Positions 16,903-26,728 are shown, counted from the first letter of the stretch. The stretch: DNA of 33,689 bases from Methylotenera sp. (GCA_030693535.1 JAUYAL010000063.1:1-33689); one strand, 5' to 3'. Translations and numbers: made by a program. The notes: generated by a model from the sequence alone, not told the origin.

Positions 16903-17709
16903 TTAGTCATTAGGCCGAAATTTTAGCTTTAAGTTTCTAAATTGTGAAAAAAGTGAGGTATCACTTGGCAATGGTAAAGGCTGAGAAGCCATAATGGCAC
17001 GTTCTACCGACTCATCACATGCTTCGTTACCGCTTGATTTGACTAATTTTGGATTTCCACTTAACTCCCCTGTTGGTAGCAAGCCTATGTCAAATTTCAG
17101 CTCAGGGTTACCTTCCCCGCATAAAGATTTATTTACGTTGCTACGAATCTTTGCTTGTATTTTGCTTTTAAATTCATCTACAACACCTGCATTTGCTGCG
17201 GCCTTAGACGACAGCGCCTGCTGGTCCCCTACAGCTTTTTCATCAGCCAAAGCTTCTTGCTGTAACTTCTTAAGTGCATCCTTCGCTTTATTTTCTTTTA
17301 ACAGTTCATTCTGATTAAGCATCTCATCTTGACGCGCCTCTTCTTGTAGCGCTGCCAACTGTTTTTTTTGCTCAAAAGCCTTATCTTTCTTTAACTTTTC
17401 TTCAACTTTTTTCTGTTGAAGCTCTTTCAGTTTTTTTTCAAGAGTAATATCAACCTTATCGTCTTCTTTAAGGATGGGCTTAGGTTTGGGCTGCTCTTTA
17501 ACAATAGGTTCTGGTGGTATGAATGGTTCAGGTTTTGGTGCTTGAATATTAGGAAGGCTATCCCACAGTTCAACTTCAGTCACGCTAATTACTGGATGTG
17601 CAGCTTTCCAATTAAATGAAATCAATAGCGCTGCTAACAAAACCAGATGCACCGCTATTGCGAGTCCGCCCGCTTTCCAAGACACCTCTTTTTCATACGC
17701 TCTAATCAT
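16903..17709 (-). CDS. tolA: Cell envelope integrity protein TolA
   Basis: TolA spans the periplasm and passes force from TolQR to TolB and Pal. The 268 residues have an N-terminal membrane segment (about 14-34), a proline-rich stretch (PKPEPFIPPEPIVKEQPKPK), a long Lys/Glu/Gln helical rod (about 85-175) and a C-terminal globular domain (about 178-268) with Cys residues at CGEGNPE and EACDESVERAI, as expected for TolA domain III. It starts 18 bases after the tolR stop. The rod is short compared with the 421-residue E. coli TolA, as is common in betaproteobacteria. Confidence 0.92.
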   Translation of the reverse strand: MIRAYEKEVSWKAGGLAIAVHLVLLAALLISFNWKAAHPVISVTEVELWDSLPNIQAPKPEPFIPPEPIVKEQPKPKPILKEDDKVDITLEKKLKELQQKKVEEKLKKDKAFEQKKQLAALQEEARQDEMLNQNELLKENKAKDALKKLQQEALADEKAVGDQQALSSKAAANAGVVDEFKSKIQAKIRSNVNKSLCGEGNPELKFDIGLLPTGELSGNPKLVKSSGNEACDESVERAIMASQPLPLPSDTSLFSQFRNLKLKFRPND

Positions 17710-17727
17710 TTATTTATTGTGCGGGCT

Positions 17728-18126
17728 TTACCGTGCTGGAGATAATAAAAGCCCAACTTTATCTACCCTGTTTTGTTTAAGTAAATCCATCACGCCAATC
17801 ACATCGTCATATTTCACATTCTTATCGGCTGCAATCACAACTGAGCGCTCAGGTGAATTCTCAAGAGCTTGGCGGACAGCCAATAATAATTCATCGCGCT
17901 CCATTGGCTTACTATCTAATTCAATTTTCTTGTTGAGCTTTACCGTTAGTACGACTGGTGGCACTTGAGATTGTTTTAATGTTTGCCCCACCTTAGGTAG
18001 TTCAACTACACCTGGATTAGTCATGGGTGCTGTGACCATAAAAATGACCAACAATACCAAAGTGACATCAATGTAAGGCACTACATTGATTTGGTTCATC
18101 ATGCGGCGTTTACGAGTGCGTGACAT
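17728..18126 (-). CDS. tolR: Tol-Pal system protein TolR (ExbD family)
   Basis: TolR forms the proton-driven inner-membrane motor with TolQ. The 132 residues contain one N-terminal membrane segment with the family's MNQINVVPYIDVTLVLLVIF; its aspartate is the expected proton-carrying residue. A periplasmic domain follows, with VVIAADKNVKYDDVIGVMDLLKQN near the end. The start ATG follows tolQ by 12 bases. The length is normal for TolR or ExbD; the position between tolQ and tolA settles the choice. Confidence 0.95.
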   Translation of the reverse strand: MSRTRKRRMMNQINVVPYIDVTLVLLVIFMVTAPMTNPGVVELPKVGQTLKQSQVPPVVLTVKLNKKIELDSKPMERDELLLAVRQALENSPERSVVIAADKNVKYDDVIGVMDLLKQNRVDKVGLLLSPAR

Positions 18127-18138
18127 TTCGCGCTACCT

Positions 18139-18819
18139 TTATGATTTACGTTGCAGAATGTTAGTAAATTCTTCCATAAAACTCTCGTATCGCACAGACA
18201 GCCTATCAACAGAACTAGCAAAGCGGTTGTATGCAATCACCGCTGGAATCGCAGCAAATAAGCCAATAGCCGTGGCAACAAGAGCCTCTGCAATACCCGG
18301 TGCCACTTGGCTTAGCGTGGCCTGCGCAACGTTAGACAAACCTCTAAACGCATTCATGATGCCCCACACCGTGCCGAACAAACCGATATACGGGCTAACT
18401 GAACCCACCGAAGCTAAAAATGGCAAATGTGCATCTAAGTCATCAAGCTCTCGATTGTAGGCCGCACGCATCGCACGTCGTGCGCCTTCCATCACATCAG
18501 ATACTTCCATACGAGATTGTTGTTTATGCCGTGCATATTCTTTAAAGCCTGCTTCAAATATACTGGCCATACCTTGTGGCTTACGGCGACCTGCGGTGAG
18601 TCCTTCATAAAGTTTGTTTAAATCTCCACCGTTCCAAAATGCATTTTCAAACTCTTCCGCATTGGCTTCTGCAAGCTTAATGGTGGATATTTTAATAAAA
18701 ATATACCACCAAGAAAATAAAGAGGTAATCAGCAAAATAAGCATCACCAATTGCACAGGAAGGCTAGCGCCCATCACTAGCGAAAAAATTGACATATCAT
18801 TAGCAATACTTGCAGTCAT
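18139..18819 (-). CDS. tolQ: Tol-Pal system protein TolQ (ExbB/MotA family)
   Basis: TolQ is the pentameric channel part of the TolQR motor. The 226 residues show three membrane segments (about 18-38, 130-155 and 170-195). The family stretch LPFLASVGSVSPYIGLFGTVWGIMNAF is present, then QVAPGIAEALVATAIGLFAAIPAV. These hold the small residues and the threonine implicated in the proton path. The gene follows ybgC by 46 bases and begins the tolQRAB-pal-cpoB series. ExbB is the alternative, ruled out by context. Confidence 0.95.
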   Translation of the reverse strand: MTASIANDMSIFSLVMGASLPVQLVMLILLITSLFSWWYIFIKISTIKLAEANAEEFENAFWNGGDLNKLYEGLTAGRRKPQGMASIFEAGFKEYARHKQQSRMEVSDVMEGARRAMRAAYNRELDDLDAHLPFLASVGSVSPYIGLFGTVWGIMNAFRGLSNVAQATLSQVAPGIAEALVATAIGLFAAIPAVIAYNRFASSVDRLSVRYESFMEEFTNILQRKS

Positions 18820-18865
18820 AATTGTTCCAGTTATATTTTAATTTTGTTATATTTTATATCACGGC

Positions 18866-19294
18866 TTAATGATTCATTTTCTGTTTAATCTCAATCGGGA
18901 TAGCCACCGGCTTAAACGTAGTAGCATCAACAAAAGCCGCTTTAACCTCCGCATCTATTATCACAATGCCTTCACGCTGAATGGTTTGTGACATCCCAAT
19001 GCTGCTATACCCCACCTTACTAAGCGAACAATTCACTTGCAACATATCATTAAAATAAGCGGGCTTTTTGAAATTAATTGACAGACTATGCACGACTATA
19101 ATGACTCCCATCGAATCCTTCAGAATCGTTTGTTCAAAACCCAATGCGCGCAACCATTCAGTGCGTGCGCGCTCCATAAAGTTCAAGTAATTAGAGTGAT
19201 AGACTACACCACCACTATCAGTATCTTCGTAGTAAACACGAATCGGCCAGGAAAATGGCTGAATACTTGGTTTATATTGAATCACTCTTGCCAT
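18866..19294 (-). CDS. ybgC: Acyl-CoA thioesterase YbgC (Tol-Pal associated)
   Basis: YbgC is a hotdog-fold thioesterase encoded at the head of the tol-pal cluster in most proteobacteria; it acts on short-chain and phospholipid-related acyl-CoA and interacts with acyl carrier protein. The 142 residues carry the signature [21 protein letters not shown] (about 19-39), with the catalytic Asp in EDTD. The start ATG overlaps the ruvB stop by 13 bases, so the two are tightly coupled. The family is certain; the natural substrate here is unknown. Confidence 0.94.
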   Translation of the reverse strand: MARVIQYKPSIQPFSWPIRVYYEDTDSGGVVYHSNYLNFMERARTEWLRALGFEQTILKDSMGVIIVVHSLSINFKKPAYFNDMLQVNCSLSKVGYSSIGMSQTIQREGIVIIDAEVKAAFVDATTFKPVAIPIEIKQKMNH

Positions 19295-20316
19295 GCTTCA
19301 TTACTCAAATGTTTGGGTATCGGCAATCCAAAATGCTGATATGCAAGGTTTGTTGCTGTGCGTCCACGTGGGGTACGCATTAAATATCCTTGCTGTATTA
19401 AATATGGCTCTAACACATCCTCAATGGTGTCGCGCTCCTCTCCTATGGCGGCAGCTAAATTATCCAAGCCAACAGGGCCACCATTAAACTTTTCTAACAC
19501 TGCTAGAAGTAGCTTTCTATCCATTACATCAAAACCCAGCTTATCGACATCAAGCATTTTTAACGCTGCATCGGCTACTTCCGCTGACACAGTACCATCA
19601 CCTTTTACTTGGGCGTAATCTCGAACGCGACGCAGCAACCTGTTAGCTATGCGCGGGGTTCCACGTGAGCGCTTAGCAATTTCTAATGAACCAGTATCGA
19701 CCATTTCCACTTCTAACAGGCCTGCACTGCGATGTACGATACGCGCCAACTCCTCTGAAGTATAAAATTCCAAACGTGAAACGATGCCAAAACGATCGCG
19801 TAAAGGATTCGTCAGCATGCCTGCACGCGTAGTCGCGCCTATTAAAGTGAATGGCGGCAAATCTAGTCGAACTGACCTAGCTGCAGGCCCTTCACCTATC
19901 ATAATATCTAAACGATAATCTTCCATCGCAGGATATAAAATTTCTTCAACCACTGGAGATAGCCGATGAATTTCATCAATAAACAATACATCGTTAGGCT
20001 CTAGATTAGTCAGCAACGCAGCTAAATCGCCTGCTCGTTCTAACACTGGGCCTGAAGTTTGACGCATATTTACGCCCATCTCTTTAGCAATAATATGCGC
20101 CAAAGTGGTTTTACCTAATCCTGGTGGGCCAAAAAGCAAGACGTGATCTAGAGCCTCACTACGCCCCCTCGCTGCGTTAATAAAAATCTCTAACTGGCTA
20201 CGCGCTTTCTCTTGCCCCACATACTCATCTAATAACTTAGGTCGAAGCGCACGCTCTAAGGCCTCCTCTCGGGGATTTTCAGCATCTGGAGCAATCAAGC
20301 GGTCAGTTTCTATCAT
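19282..20316 (-). CDS. ruvB: Holliday junction branch-migration ATPase RuvB
   Basis: RuvB is the hexameric AAA+ motor that drives branch migration with RuvA. The 344 residues contain [19 protein letters not shown], Walker A GPPGLGKT (63-70), Walker B with FIDEIHRL, sensor 1 GATTRAG, and an arginine finger and winged-helix end with YLMRTPRGR. It overlaps perM by 4 bases at its start (ATGA) and ybgC by 13 bases at its end. Thus ruvB is separated from ruvA by two non-recombination genes, perM and the DUF4349 gene. Confidence 0.98.
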   Translation of the reverse strand: MIETDRLIAPDAENPREEALERALRPKLLDEYVGQEKARSQLEIFINAARGRSEALDHVLLFGPPGLGKTTLAHIIAKEMGVNMRQTSGPVLERAGDLAALLTNLEPNDVLFIDEIHRLSPVVEEILYPAMEDYRLDIMIGEGPAARSVRLDLPPFTLIGATTRAGMLTNPLRDRFGIVSRLEFYTSEELARIVHRSAGLLEVEMVDTGSLEIAKRSRGTPRIANRLLRRVRDYAQVKGDGTVSAEVADAALKMLDVDKLGFDVMDRKLLLAVLEKFNGGPVGLDNLAAAIGEERDTIEDVLEPYLIQQGYLMRTPRGRTATNLAYQHFGLPIPKHLSNEAWQE

Positions 20317-21368
20317 GGAATTTCACGTGTCTTTCTATTTTGAAAATCAACCAAATGTGACACTAGCGTCAGACCAACCGCCAACAAAGTCGGTCCAAGA
20401 AAAATACCGATAAAGCCAAAGGCTAACGCCCCACCAAGCACACCTAACACCACCAATAATAATGGCTGGCGAGATGAATGACTAATGAGAATGGGTTTGA
20501 CCAAATTATCAATACTACTAATACAAAGCAAACCATAAAGCGCAAGAAAAATCGCCCAGCCCTGGTCTCCATGATTATATAGCCATATTGCAGCACCACC
20601 CCAAACCAATGGAGGCCCTATTGGGATCACAGACAAGAAAAATGTAGCTAACGCTAGCAGTAAGGGCATTGGTGCACCTGCCGCCAAAAATCCAAAAAGC
20701 GCCACTGCCGACTGCGCCAATGCAGTACCAAAAATACCCAACATGACACCTTTTACAGTGTTGCAAGAAAGATCCAGCATTTCCTCTCCCAACTCACCTC
20801 CAAGTCGCCGAATAATTGTAATTAAACTCGTGCTCAAACGCTTACCATCGCGATAAAAGAAGAAGGCAATGAACAGCACCAAAAGTAGTTGGAAGAATCC
20901 GCCTGCTACTAATTTTACTGCCTGCAGACTTAATGCACGTATTGGTTCTGAATATTGATTAAGCAATTTCATCAACTCTTCGTGACTCACTGCTGTATGT
21001 TCCCAAAATTCAGTCAACTGACCACCAACTAATGGCAATTCGCGCATCCATTCAGGTGCACGCGGTTGCAGATGTTGCAGCACAAATTGCAATTCATCAT
21101 ATAGTGTATTTGCATTTTCAGCTAAGCTCGTGGCAAGATATGCCACTGGCAAAAGTAGTGTAATCAACAACAATATAGTCATGACTGCAGCTGCTATCCC
21201 ATCACGACGGCCTAGGCTTTTCCACATGCGCTGATATAGCGGCCAAGTAAACACACAGAGTATGGCTGCAAACAGAATGGCAGCCATGAAAGGAAGTAAA
21301 ACCAGAGAGCAACCCATGATTAGCAGGACTATTAAAGCGATGCGTGCAATTTGGTTAGTATTAATCAT
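20313..21368 (-). CDS. AI-2E family (PerM-like) transporter or permease
   Basis: This is a 351-residue integral membrane protein of the AI-2E/PerM family (PF01594). Members export autoinducer-2, act as Na+/H+ antiporters, or have unknown roles; no substrate can be inferred here. Multiple hydrophobic segments are visible: two close to the N-terminus, one near 60-80, then four or five in the C-terminal half. [22 protein letters not shown] matches the conserved family segment, and [28 protein letters not shown] the C-terminal one. It overlaps ruvB by 4 bases (ATGA), and a coupled 30-residue ORF overlaps its start. Confidence 0.85.
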   Translation of the reverse strand: MINTNQIARIALIVLLIMGCSLVLLPFMAAILFAAILCVFTWPLYQRMWKSLGRRDGIAAAVMTILLLITLLLPVAYLATSLAENANTLYDELQFVLQHLQPRAPEWMRELPLVGGQLTEFWEHTAVSHEELMKLLNQYSEPIRALSLQAVKLVAGGFFQLLLVLFIAFFFYRDGKRLSTSLITIIRRLGGELGEEMLDLSCNTVKGVMLGIFGTALAQSAVALFGFLAAGAPMPLLLALATFFLSVIPIGPPLVWGGAAIWLYNHGDQGWAIFLALYGLLCISSIDNLVKPILISHSSRQPLLLVVLGVLGGALAFGFIGIFLGPTLLAVGLTLVSHLVDFQNRKTREIP

Positions 21369-21453
21369 GCCTGTGCCTTGGACCGCGATTTAAGTCTATC
21401 TTAGCCAATCTCACTGTATCTGCTGTAAACAGACGATTAGTATTAATCATCAT
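21361..21453 (-). CDS. Possible 30-residue leader ORF between the DUF4349 gene and perM
   Basis: On the minus strand ATGATG at 21453-21448 overlaps the TGA of the DUF4349 gene. It opens a frame of 30 codons (MMINTNRLFTADTV...) that ends in a TAA overlapping the perM start. Its early codons ATGATTAATACTAA also begin perM: the same 14 bases occur at 21437-21450 and 21355-21368. The two overlaps would let ribosomes pass from DUF4349 to perM. No known family is recognised. It may be a small peptide, a translational bridge, or a duplicated start left by a short tandem duplication. Confidence 0.3.
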   Translation of the reverse strand: MMINTNRLFTADTVRLAKIDLNRGPRHRHD

Positions 21454-22352
21454 ACTTTTTTACTGCGAATTTTATGCCAAATTTTTCTTGCTAAAATAAT
21501 CATCGGTATGCCAAAAACCAGCCACGGCAAGATTGTCATCAAAAACGTAATAATAGCAGCAATACTTTCCATCATAATCCGTCCAGCATTATCTAAAGCT
21601 TGGATAACTGGTGCAAAAAAACTTTGCTCGGCGATACTTTGCTCTGCAGAAAAATCTATATTCACAGCCACCATCTCTGTTTCTTGCGCAAGTGATTTAC
21701 GAATGCCATTGATACTATCAAGCTGACTTTGCGTATTCACCAGCTCACGTTGCACTTCAATCAAATCTTTAAATTTTGCTGATTTATCACCCAGCATCGC
21801 ACGTAAACTATCACGAAATTCTATGAGATTTTTAATCCGTGCATCCGCATCAATCACAGCATCAGTTTTATCTTCAGTATCACGGTGATGTTGCAACACA
21901 TCACCATTTTTCGCTAATCCAGTTAAAAATATCTCCACAGATCTGGGCGGTACACGCACAGATAAACTGGCTGAAGGTGCGCTGTAAGGTGTCTGACGAT
22001 TAAAATTGGCGCTAAGTATTTGGCAATTTAATTGTTCACAGCGCGAAACTGTCTCGTCAAATGCTGCTTGCATTTTTCTGCTTGACGTTTCTATCATCAG
22101 AGAATGACGCATTGCAATATAACGCTTTAGCGTTGTAATTACAGCTTTAGGCTCACTTACTTCTGTAAGCGACTCTTCTGCACCTCCCACCATCTTGGCC
22201 AGCGCCACATCTGCGGTTGGTGCTGGTAGAGATCGTACACTTTCATCTGATGCCGACATCACTTCGTTTGCGTTTTTATCTTGTCCGCAAGCGCTCAGCA
22301 TTACTGCTATCATAACCGCCGCTATCCAAGAACTTATACTTAAACTACGCAT
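21450..22352 (-). CDS. DUF4349 lipoprotein
   Basis: This 300-residue protein resembles the DUF4349 family (PF14257). The signal peptide ends in a lipobox (MLSAC, Cys22), so it should be a lipoprotein. A segment with SASLSVRVPPRSVEIFLTGL and a charged, helical middle region (about 165-220, probably coiled-coil, with IEVQRELVNTQSQLDSINGI) precede a C-terminal membrane segment (about 262-290, ITFLMTILPWLVFGIPMIIL) and a Lys/Arg-rich tail. Lipid anchor and C-terminal helix together suggest attachment to the inner membrane with the domain in the periplasm, an inference. Function unknown. It follows ruvA by 38 bases within the ruv run. Confidence 0.75.
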   Translation of the reverse strand: MRSLSISSWIAAVMIAVMLSACGQDKNANEVMSASDESVRSLPAPTADVALAKMVGGAEESLTEVSEPKAVITTLKRYIAMRHSLMIETSSRKMQAAFDETVSRCEQLNCQILSANFNRQTPYSAPSASLSVRVPPRSVEIFLTGLAKNGDVLQHHRDTEDKTDAVIDADARIKNLIEFRDSLRAMLGDKSAKFKDLIEVQRELVNTQSQLDSINGIRKSLAQETEMVAVNIDFSAEQSIAEQSFFAPVIQALDNAGRIMMESIAAIITFLMTILPWLVFGIPMIILARKIWHKIRSKKV

Positions 22353-22390
22353 GGCTACTCCAGTTTTTCATTAGCATTTTTATGGGCACC

Positions 22391-22969
22391 TTATTTAGAT
22401 AAAGCTTTTAATGCTTGCTTAATACCTTCTGCGACCGTTACTTCGACTGGCAGTAACTTCACTGCAGCCAAAGCTTCACGCTCATTGTACCCTAATGAAA
22501 TGAGCGCATTGAGCACATCGCTACTCGCGGATTTCGGCTGATTAACCTGATTTGCCGTTAAGCCTGAAACGCTAAACTTATCTTTCAGTTCAAGCAATAA
22601 TCGCTCAGCAGTTTTTTTACCAACGCCTGGCACGCGCGTCAGCATGGCGGTTTCTTGCATAGCAACGGCTTGGACTAAATCTTCAATCGATAATCCACTT
22701 AAAATAGATAGTGCAGACTTTGCGCCTATACCATTTACTTTCAGCAACTGCCGGAAAGTCGCGCGTTCTTGGTCGCTACCAAAACCATACAACAGCTGTG
22801 CATCTTCTCTCACTACAAAATGCGTTAGCATCACCACCTTCTCACCGATAGCTGGCAAATTGTAAAAAGTACTCATCGGCACTTCACATTCATAACCAAC
22901 ACCATTGCAATCAATTAACACCAAGGGCGGCGTTTTTTCCAGCAGAATTCCGTTTAATCTTCCAATCAT
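22391..22969 (-). CDS. ruvA: Holliday junction-binding protein RuvA
   Basis: RuvA binds four-way junctions and loads RuvB. With the start chosen here it has 192 residues: an N-terminal OB fold ([33 protein letters not shown]), helix-hairpin-helix motifs ([16 protein letters not shown] and [20 protein letters not shown]), and a C-terminal domain ([20 protein letters not shown]) that contacts RuvB. The frame extends 12 bases further upstream, but the ATG at 22969 overlaps the upstream stop as ATGA and gives the standard MIGRL start. Confidence 0.97.
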   Translation of the reverse strand: MIGRLNGILLEKTPPLVLIDCNGVGYECEVPMSTFYNLPAIGEKVVMLTHFVVREDAQLLYGFGSDQERATFRQLLKVNGIGAKSALSILSGLSIEDLVQAVAMQETAMLTRVPGVGKKTAERLLLELKDKFSVSGLTANQVNQPKSASSDVLNALISLGYNEREALAAVKLLPVEVTVAEGIKQALKALSK

Positions 22970-23916
22970 GGCATCTTCCAAATCATTACAAATATTAACA
23001 ATAGCGCATGCCCAAGCATTGCTGCAAGCGTCAATTTAATTGCGGGGAGTAGCTTGGCTGGAGTGGCAGAAAATAGGTGTAATATCCATGCACTGCGCGC
23101 TGAAAATAGCAGCGGCAAAAGAGAAAGTAAAGCTAAGGCAGGTAACTTACCGTTATTTACAAAATAAATTAACCAAGCTCCAGCCAGCATAGCCAATAAA
23201 GGATAAATCAACACAGCAAATTTAAGTGGCAATTTCACAACTAAGTGGCGCTTACCAGACATTGCATCAGCTTTTCTATCTGGAAATTGGTTGATGTAAA
23301 GTAAATTAGTCACCAAAAGTGCGTATGGCATAGCAATAATATAAGGCTGAAATGAAAAAATCTTTCGCTGCACAAAATCTGCTCCGACCACTACGCCTAG
23401 AAAGCCAGTCAACACACAAAATTCACCCAAGCCACGACTATTCAATCTTAACGGTGAAGCAGAATAAGCCCAGCCAACTAACACACCCAATGCGCCAATA
23501 GCCAGTAAGCTAGCGCCCACTACCCATGATAAATATAGTCCACCTAACATCGCAACAATAAGTAAAAAATAGCCGAAGTAAGCCATCTGCGAAGTAGTCA
23601 AAACACCATTTTGAATAAATCGGCTACCTCCAGTAAATGGATATAAACGTTCAGTATTGATAGCATCTGTGCCATTAAGTGCATCAAAATAATCATTGAG
23701 TACATTCACGCCAGCATGCACTATGAGCGCCAGTAATATCGTTAAAATCGCCGTACTTAACTGAAAAATGACACCTGAATATATTGCACTTACCAAGCCA
23801 AGTAAACAAGCAGCTAAAGTAGCAATAAGAAAAGCTGGACGCGTCGCGGCAAAATAAAGCTTTAGTGGATTTGAAAAGCTTGCATTATCAGGTTCTAAAT
23901 TATTGAGAGTTGTCAT
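22966..23916 (-). CDS. UbiA-family prenyltransferase (MenA-like)
   Basis: This is a polytopic membrane enzyme of the UbiA superfamily (PF01040), which attaches prenyl chains to aromatic acceptors. The 316 residues have about eight hydrophobic segments. The first Asp-rich motif reads [14 protein letters not shown] (about 73-86), followed by [14 protein letters not shown] as in MenA-type enzymes. The second Asp-rich motif is NQFPDRKAD (near 209-217). Those features look more like MenA or its relatives than UbiA, although most betaproteobacteria use ubiquinone, so the substrate is uncertain. The start is the ATG at 23916, which overlaps the ruvC stop (TGATG). It ends in the ATGA overlap with ruvA. 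Confidence 0.8.
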   Translation of the reverse strand: MTTLNNLEPDNASFSNPLKLYFAATRPAFLIATLAACLLGLVSAIYSGVIFQLSTAILTILLALIVHAGVNVLNDYFDALNGTDAINTERLYPFTGGSRFIQNGVLTTSQMAYFGYFLLIVAMLGGLYLSWVVGASLLAIGALGVLVGWAYSASPLRLNSRGLGEFCVLTGFLGVVVGADFVQRKIFSFQPYIIAMPYALLVTNLLYINQFPDRKADAMSGKRHLVVKLPLKFAVLIYPLLAMLAGAWLIYFVNNGKLPALALLSLLPLLFSARSAWILHLFSATPAKLLPAIKLTLAAMLGHALLLIFVMIWKMP

Positions 23917-24476
23917 CAAACCAGTCTTCCGCCACGAACACGATAACCTGCCGTAGCTAACTTACCCAAACCTTGCCCGCCATGTGCATGGCAGATGGCG
24001 CAGGCTAAAGCATCGGCTGAATCTGGCTTAGGTATTGCAGGTAAATTAAGTAAGCGTTTAACCATTTCTTGGACCTGCTGCTTTTGTGCATGTCCGTTAC
24101 CCACCACAGCCTGTTTAACTTGAAGCGCTGTATATTCAGCAACCACTAAATTACGAATGACTGCTGCGCTAATGGCCGCGCCGCGCGCTTGGCCAAGCAA
24201 TAAGGTTGATTGTGGATTGATATTCACAAATACTTTTTCAATCGCCACTTGATTAGGCTGATAAGTATCAATTACCTCAAACAATCCATCTAAGATTATT
24301 TTCAAGCGAGCTGGCAGCTCCTCTCTATCATCTTCGCCTTCAACTTTATTCTTTTTACCACTAGCAGTTTTAATCGTACCGCTTGAGATATAGGTGATTT
24401 TTTCACCTATTTTTTCAATGACGCCAAAACCTGTTATGCGGAGGCCAGGGTCTATGCCGAGTATACGAGTATTCAC
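23916..24476 (-). CDS. ruvC: Holliday junction resolvase RuvC
   Basis: RuvC nicks Holliday junctions symmetrically as a dimer. The 186 residues begin [15 protein letters not shown] (catalytic Asp in IDPG), continue with [23 protein letters not shown] (catalytic Glu), [16 protein letters not shown], and end with [15 protein letters not shown] (catalytic Asp pair). An extra charged loop of about a dozen residues ([13 protein letters not shown], near 41-53) is inserted between the first strand and the helix starting LPARLK. The start is GTG at 24476, overlapping the yebC stop by one base (TAGTG). The yebC-ruvC order is common in proteobacteria. Confidence 0.96.
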   Translation of the reverse strand: MNTRILGIDPGLRITGFGVIEKIGEKITYISSGTIKTASGKKNKVEGEDDREELPARLKIILDGLFEVIDTYQPNQVAIEKVFVNINPQSTLLLGQARGAAISAAVIRNLVVAEYTALQVKQAVVGNGHAQKQQVQEMVKRLLNLPAIPKPDSADALACAICHAHGGQGLGKLATAGYRVRGGRLV

Positions 24477-25201
24477 TATTCCTCTATAACTGCGCTGGTA
24501 TAAACATCCTGCACATCATCTAAATCATCTAATGCATCCAATATTTTCTGCATTTTTACTGCATCATCGCCCGTAAACGTCGTTTCCATATTCGGCTTCA
24601 TGGTTACTTCTGCCATCACGGCTTTTAAGCCTGCAGCTTCCATAGCTTCTTTAATCGCCATAAAATCGTTGGGCGGCGTGATGACTTCTATACTGCCATC
24701 TTCGTCGGTGACCACATCTTCTGCACCCGCCTCTAAGGCGACTTCCATCACTTTATCTTCATCTGTACCTGGCTCGTAAATTAGGCTACCGCAGTGTTTA
24801 AACATAAATACTACACTGCCATCTGTACCTAAATTTCCGCCATGTTTGCTTAGCGCATGGCGTACATCCATGACAGCACGTTGTTTATTATCAGTTAAGC
24901 AGTCAATAATAATGGCCGCGCCATTAATGCCATAGCCTTCATAACGAATTTCTTCGTAGTTCACACCTTCCAATTCGCCCGTACCTTTCTTAATGGCACG
25001 CGTTATGTTGTCTGCTGGCATATTTTCTTCTTTAGCCTCAGCCACTGCCGCTCGCAAACGAGGATTCATGGTGACATCACCGCCACTTAAGCGCGCAGCT
25101 ACAGTGATTTCTTTAATCAATTTAGTGAAAATCTTGCCGCGCTTGGCGTCTTGGCGGCCCTTGCGATGTTGAATATTTGCCCATTTACTATGACCTGCCA
25201 T
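24476..25201 (-). CDS. yebC: YebC/PmpR family protein
   Basis: YebC-family proteins (PF01709) bind DNA or act on ribosomes; some relieve stalling at proline-rich stretches. The 241 residues begin with the near-invariant [46 protein letters not shown] and [13 protein letters not shown] are also typical, and the end is rich in Asp ([14 protein letters not shown]). The frame remains open 63 bases upstream, but the ATG at 25201 has the family's N-terminus and a good AGAGGGAA ribosome site. It heads the yebC-ruvC run, and ruvC follows with a one-base overlap. Confidence 0.96.
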   Translation of the reverse strand: MAGHSKWANIQHRKGRQDAKRGKIFTKLIKEITVAARLSGGDVTMNPRLRAAVAEAKEENMPADNITRAIKKGTGELEGVNYEEIRYEGYGINGAAIIIDCLTDNKQRAVMDVRHALSKHGGNLGTDGSVVFMFKHCGSLIYEPGTDEDKVMEVALEAGAEDVVTDEDGSIEVITPPNDFMAIKEAMEAAGLKAVMAEVTMKPNMETTFTGDDAVKMQKILDALDDLDDVQDVYTSAVIEE

Positions 25202-25265
25202 GTTACTTCCCTCTAAGTATATTTTATAAATGTATTGTTGTATTTTATCATAGGCTATCCGCAAC

Positions 25266-26177
25266 TTACTCTTGCCCTTGCGCGGGATCTATCTCTGAAT
25301 GTTTTCGTATGCTGATAACTGAAATAGTAATTAAAGATAAAGCAATAAAAACCATCCCAATCAATTCATAGGTATTTGGCACTTCATTCAATTGAATCCA
25401 AGCAGCGGCAACACCTATTACAGGTGCGAGCATTGACGACATGCTCGCAACTCCAGCTTGCAAACGTTGTAGTGCATATAGCCACAGCACCCATGCTAAA
25501 CAGCCACTTAAAATTACATTAAATAGAACGGTGAAAATAAATGTATTGGTCCATTGTATTGGCGGTGCTGGCAGAATAAATGCAATGACGATTATTGGAA
25601 TAGAGCCTAACAACATGGGCCATGCGGTGAGGTTTAATAAATCTAAATGTGGCGCACGCTGGTGTAACTTTTTCGAAATGATTGCCGAAATCGCCCATGA
25701 AATACCAGAACATAGTGCTAAAAACATACTGAAGCCATCTGACTTAATATGCAAAGGGTCAAAAATTAGCACCATACCAAACAAGGCAAACACCACCGCA
25801 AGCCATTGCCATCCTTGCACTTTTTCACCCAGCATAGGCCAAGCGAGTAGCATCACCCAAAACGGCATAGTATAGGTAAGTACCGCTGTTTTACCTGCGC
25901 CACCTTCAACCAATGCCCATATCAATAACCCAGTAAATCCACAAGTTTGCAATAAACCCAAGACTAGCATGGTAGGGAACTCTTTCAACGCCAATGGCCT
26001 TTTTGTGAGAAAAATAATCACGAATAATATGATTGCACCTAAAAAGGTGCGCAATGCTGCAAACTGGAATGGACTGGCATACTGTACAGCCAACTTCATG
26101 ACTACCCAGTTATAACCCCAAATGAGCGTAAGTACGAAAAGTGCAACAAATGCTTTAATGACTGTATTTTTTTGCAT
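25266..26177 (-). CDS. EamA/DMT family transporter
   Basis: This 303-residue protein belongs to the drug/metabolite transporter superfamily, with two EamA repeats of five helices each (PF00892). Ten hydrophobic segments can be traced. The first repeat includes [32 protein letters not shown] and [23 protein letters not shown]. The second ends with [20 protein letters not shown] and [16 protein letters not shown]. These match the family's general pattern; no substrate can be inferred. It stands 64 bases before yebC on the same strand and is divergent from the CBS-pair gene. Confidence 0.85.
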   Translation of the reverse strand: MQKNTVIKAFVALFVLTLIWGYNWVVMKLAVQYASPFQFAALRTFLGAIILFVIIFLTKRPLALKEFPTMLVLGLLQTCGFTGLLIWALVEGGAGKTAVLTYTMPFWVMLLAWPMLGEKVQGWQWLAVVFALFGMVLIFDPLHIKSDGFSMFLALCSGISWAISAIISKKLHQRAPHLDLLNLTAWPMLLGSIPIIVIAFILPAPPIQWTNTFIFTVLFNVILSGCLAWVLWLYALQRLQAGVASMSSMLAPVIGVAAAWIQLNEVPNTYELIGMVFIALSLITISVISIRKHSEIDPAQGQE

Positions 26178-26211
26178 GGGCTAACTTTTAGACTCAATTT
26201 GCTAATAAGAA

Positions 26212-26241
26212 TTGTGCTGTAGCCATTATAAGGTGTATATT
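26212..26241 (+). promoter_or_regulatory. Sigma-70 promoter of the CBS-pair gene
   Basis: TTGTGC (26212-26217) and TATATT (26236-26241) are separated by 18 bases. The predicted start near 26248 leaves about 24 bases to the ATG, including a strong GAGGAG ribosome site. Confidence 0.4.
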
Positions 26242-26271
26242 TTACATAGCGTCTAATGTGAGGAGAAAATC

Positions 26272-26703
26272 ATGAAAACAATACAACAGCTACTTGATAG
26301 CAAAAAACATAAAGAAGTCATTTCAATCGCCCCGCATCGCCCAGTCTTTGATGCTTTGGTCGTGTTAGCCGAATATAAAATAGGTGCTTTAGTCATTCTT
26401 GATGGCGATAAACTTGTGGGTATTTTTTCTGAGCGCGATTATGCCCGCGAAGTTATTCTTCAAGGAAAATCTTCTAAGACCACACCTATTAGTGAGGTAA
26501 TGACTACCGATGTGATCTCTTCCAAACTCACAGATAACATTGAACAGGCAATGACAGTCATGTCTGACAAGCGCATCCGTCATTTACCAGTAGTTGATAA
26601 CGGCAAGGTGGTTGGCATGCTATCTATTGGCGATTTGGTGAAAGAGACTATTTCTTATCAGCAAGGCCTTATCAAACAATTAGAAAGCTATATTACGGGT
26701 TAA
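26272..26703 (+). CDS. CBS-domain pair protein
   Basis: This 143-residue cytoplasmic protein consists of two CBS domains (PF00571), which usually bind adenine nucleotides and act as energy sensors. The first runs over about 15-70 (VISIAPHRPVFDALVVLAEYKIGALVILDGDKLVGIFSERDYAR). The second runs over about 80-135 (VMTTDVISSKLTDNIEQAMTVMSDKRIRHLPVVDNGKVVGMLSIGDLVK). No catalytic domain is attached. The ligand and target are unknown. A strong GAGGAG site precedes the ATG, and a bidirectional terminator follows the stop. Confidence 0.88.
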   Translation: MKTIQQLLDSKKHKEVISIAPHRPVFDALVVLAEYKIGALVILDGDKLVGIFSERDYAREVILQGKSSKTTPISEVMTTDVISSKLTDNIEQAMTVMSDKRIRHLPVVDNGKVVGMLSIGDLVKETISYQQGLIKQLESYITG

Positions 26704-26728
26704 GTCTTATTCATTGCATCATGTTTTT

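Noticed and set aside
25441..25875. A 144-codon plus-strand frame inside the EamA transporter gene.
   Set aside because: No family resemblance and no ribosome site; the minus-strand transporter has ten clear membrane segments there.
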